A DNA stretch of 64,000 nt, taken from Monarcha castaneiventris obscurior (Eukaryota > Chordata > Aves > Passeriformes > Monarchidae). This document shows positions 62,321-64,000 of the stretch, piece by piece. The notes under the pieces were generated by a model that had not been told where the DNA came from, did no database searches, and saw only the letters and a program-made list of their open reading frames with translations. The translations under genes were made by a program, and so were the position numbers. Within the stretch, counting starts at the first letter, position 1. Each line of letters starts with the position of its first letter. The stretch covers positions 24,267,001-24,331,000 of the forward strand of contig JAMPIT010000566.1 of assembly GCA_026261815.1 (NCBI GenBank), given 5' to 3'.

Positions 62321-64000
62321 GTACTGTATGGTGACTTGTATTTCATATGTGAGCAGAGAAGTATTTAGGGGGGAAAATAGCCATGAGAAACATCTAAAAA
62401 AGTTAAAATATTATTACAAGTCTTTATTCCCTCTACCAGCCCTTTTTTTTGTTTTGTGCTGGTTTTGTTTGGGTGGTTTTTGTTTTGTTTTTGGAAGTTC
62501 TTTTGTTAGTACAACAGAGTAGTTTCAACAGTTTCAAATCAATTGGGTAGATTAGATGTCAGAAAGAAACTGTAGCATTTCACAAGATGTGAGTAGCCTC
62601 CCAACTCTTAATCCAGTAGAAGGATTCGTAAGTTACGGCTTTGAGGACTTCTGTCAACATTTCCCCTCTCCAGTGTAAAAGAATTAATATAAAGCAGATG
62701 CAGGCATTTGACTGCATTGTTATTGAATTAAATTTAACAGCTTAAGATGTGGAATGGATGCTAGCCACTTGATGTTATGGGCCTGATTACACTTAGAAGT
62801 GATCAGATGCAGATTACCTAAGAAAGAAAGGACTGGTGGTAGAACTGAAGAAAGGCCTGATGTGAATTTGAATGAAGACATCAAATAGGGGACAAAAGAA
62901 TAGGAGAGATGCCTGAGAAACTTTGCTTTAAGGTGGTGAGATGTTAAGCCTATTTGCAATTAAAAAAAACCCTAGAGTGAGATTGGGTCAGCTGAGCAAA
63001 GGGAAAAAAGTGGCTCTAGTTGCTGTAGCATCTTCACATTCAGAATTTAGACAGTACAGCTTCAGTGTTCAGTTTCTGCTAATTGGTTTTCATGTTCTTG
63101 TTCAGGTGGAAAGACAATGCTTTCAATTTTACTTGTATTAAAAACTTTCTATGACAATATTACATAGTCCTTAAATGGTGGGGAAATTACTTTTGGTCCA
63201 TTTCATGTGCCAAGAGCATGGTAGATGGCTCTTAATGTTGATACCTGAGTTAATTTCCTTTTTTTCCTTCCTGATAGTTGCAAAAAGTGAAATGTATAGT
63301 TGCTCACCATTACTTTACAATGACATTTACAGCTGCTTAATGGAGGGAAAAATTAAAAACTCAACTCTCGTTAAATAAATTAAATCTTACTAATTAGCAG
63401 ATTCTTAATAAACATCTACCTGTAGAGGATGCAAAGTTTGTAATTCCTCAACACCTTCACTGAGTTATATTCCATATGTAAGTTTATATATGGCAAAAGA
63501 AGGGTAGCATAATACATTTTTCTAGAGGAATATGAAGAAAACCTAGTCAGTGATTACAAAATTGGCAATGGGTTTCATTGTTTTTCTGTGCAGCTTCCAT
63601 ATCCAGTAGGCTGGTTTGAGGTCAGAAGCTGTTTTACTTGGAACTTGTAATTCAGGGAGTTAAATTATTGATAATAAGCCAGCTGAATAATCTTTGCCTG
63701 AGAATTTTGTCTTCAGTTATTTTTGTGAGGTCAGTCGTCTTCCATTCTTCCTTATTGGCACTTGAGCTTCCTTATTGGCAATTGACAATTGACTGAGCTA
63801 CTGGACCCAGTGGAGATGAGATTATCTGACTCACCAGAGCTGCAGCTGGAACTTCTTCTGACAAACAAGGAGGACCAAGATTGTACCTCCTCTAGCTGTA
63901 TTGACTGCACAGTAGGCAAAATAGTAGTCAAAGCATGTAGTTCTTCCTCAGCTGACATAGAAAATCTCATTGTTCACAGTCTGGGCTGTTGGGGTTTTTT
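62321..64000 (+). other. TUBGCP3: TUBGCP3 intron 7 (partial)
   Basis: Runs off the right end. No sequence resembling the next GCP3 exon is visible. The last 215 bases form an open frame on the + strand, discussed in the findings. Confidence 0.75.
63747..63780 (+). repeat. Short tandem duplication
   Basis: CTTCCTTATTGGCA occurs at 63747-63760 and again at 63767-63780, a 20-bp period, followed by doubled AATTGAC words. Confidence 0.7.

Noticed and set aside
1..64000. tRNA, rRNA, CRISPR arrays or bacterial-type operons
   Set aside because: Nothing of the kind is visible. Introns, CR1 elements and CpG islands show vertebrate nuclear DNA.

Overview
The window is nuclear DNA from a bird. It carries many 5'-truncated CR1 LINE fragments (at least twelve, several ending in the typical TCTATGATTCTATGATT-like tail), a solo retroviral LTR, long AT-rich non-coding stretches, large GT-AG introns and a few sharp CpG islands. 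A songbird-type genome is a reasonable guess but is not proven by the sequence.

Only one protein-coding gene can be supported: the 5' part of TUBGCP3 (gamma-tubulin complex component 3) on the + strand. Its ATG is at 39930 inside a CpG island. Seven exons (39930-40005, 50218-50325, 52140-52207, 54917-54994, 55576-55793, 59259-59431, 62202-62320) join in frame to encode the first 280 residues, compared with about 900 for the vertebrate protein. The rest of the gene lies to the right of the window. Almost all of the long open frames seen elsewhere are GC-rich or CR1-derived artefacts.

Layout: 1-1160 has two CpG-rich blocks separated by a degenerate G-rich minisatellite. In human, TUBGCP3 is followed head-to-head by ATP11A, so the left block may be the edge of the ATP11A promoter, with transcription to the left; no ATP11A coding exon is visible. 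From 1160 to 38340 is gene-empty intergenic DNA with CR1 copies, microsatellites, two small CpG patches and some notable palindromes (a 42-bp palindrome centred on an RFX X-box near 20990, and a 95-nt near-perfect hairpin at 24545-24639). From 38341 to 39930 is the TUBGCP3 upstream region: a repeat copy, interrupted by a 751-bp solo LTR, then the CpG-island promoter. From 40006 onward are the introns of TUBGCP3.

The most interesting structure is a pair of direct repeats flanking TUBGCP3 exon 1. About 535 bp immediately upstream of the promoter (38341-38711 plus 39467-39630) is repeated in intron 1 (43394-43967). The intronic copy lacks the LTR and so acts as an 'empty site', which defines the LTR boundaries and a 4-bp target duplication (GGAT). 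The LTR is in sense orientation, with its own TATA box about 620 bp upstream of the TUBGCP3 start codon. No wholly new molecular system was found.
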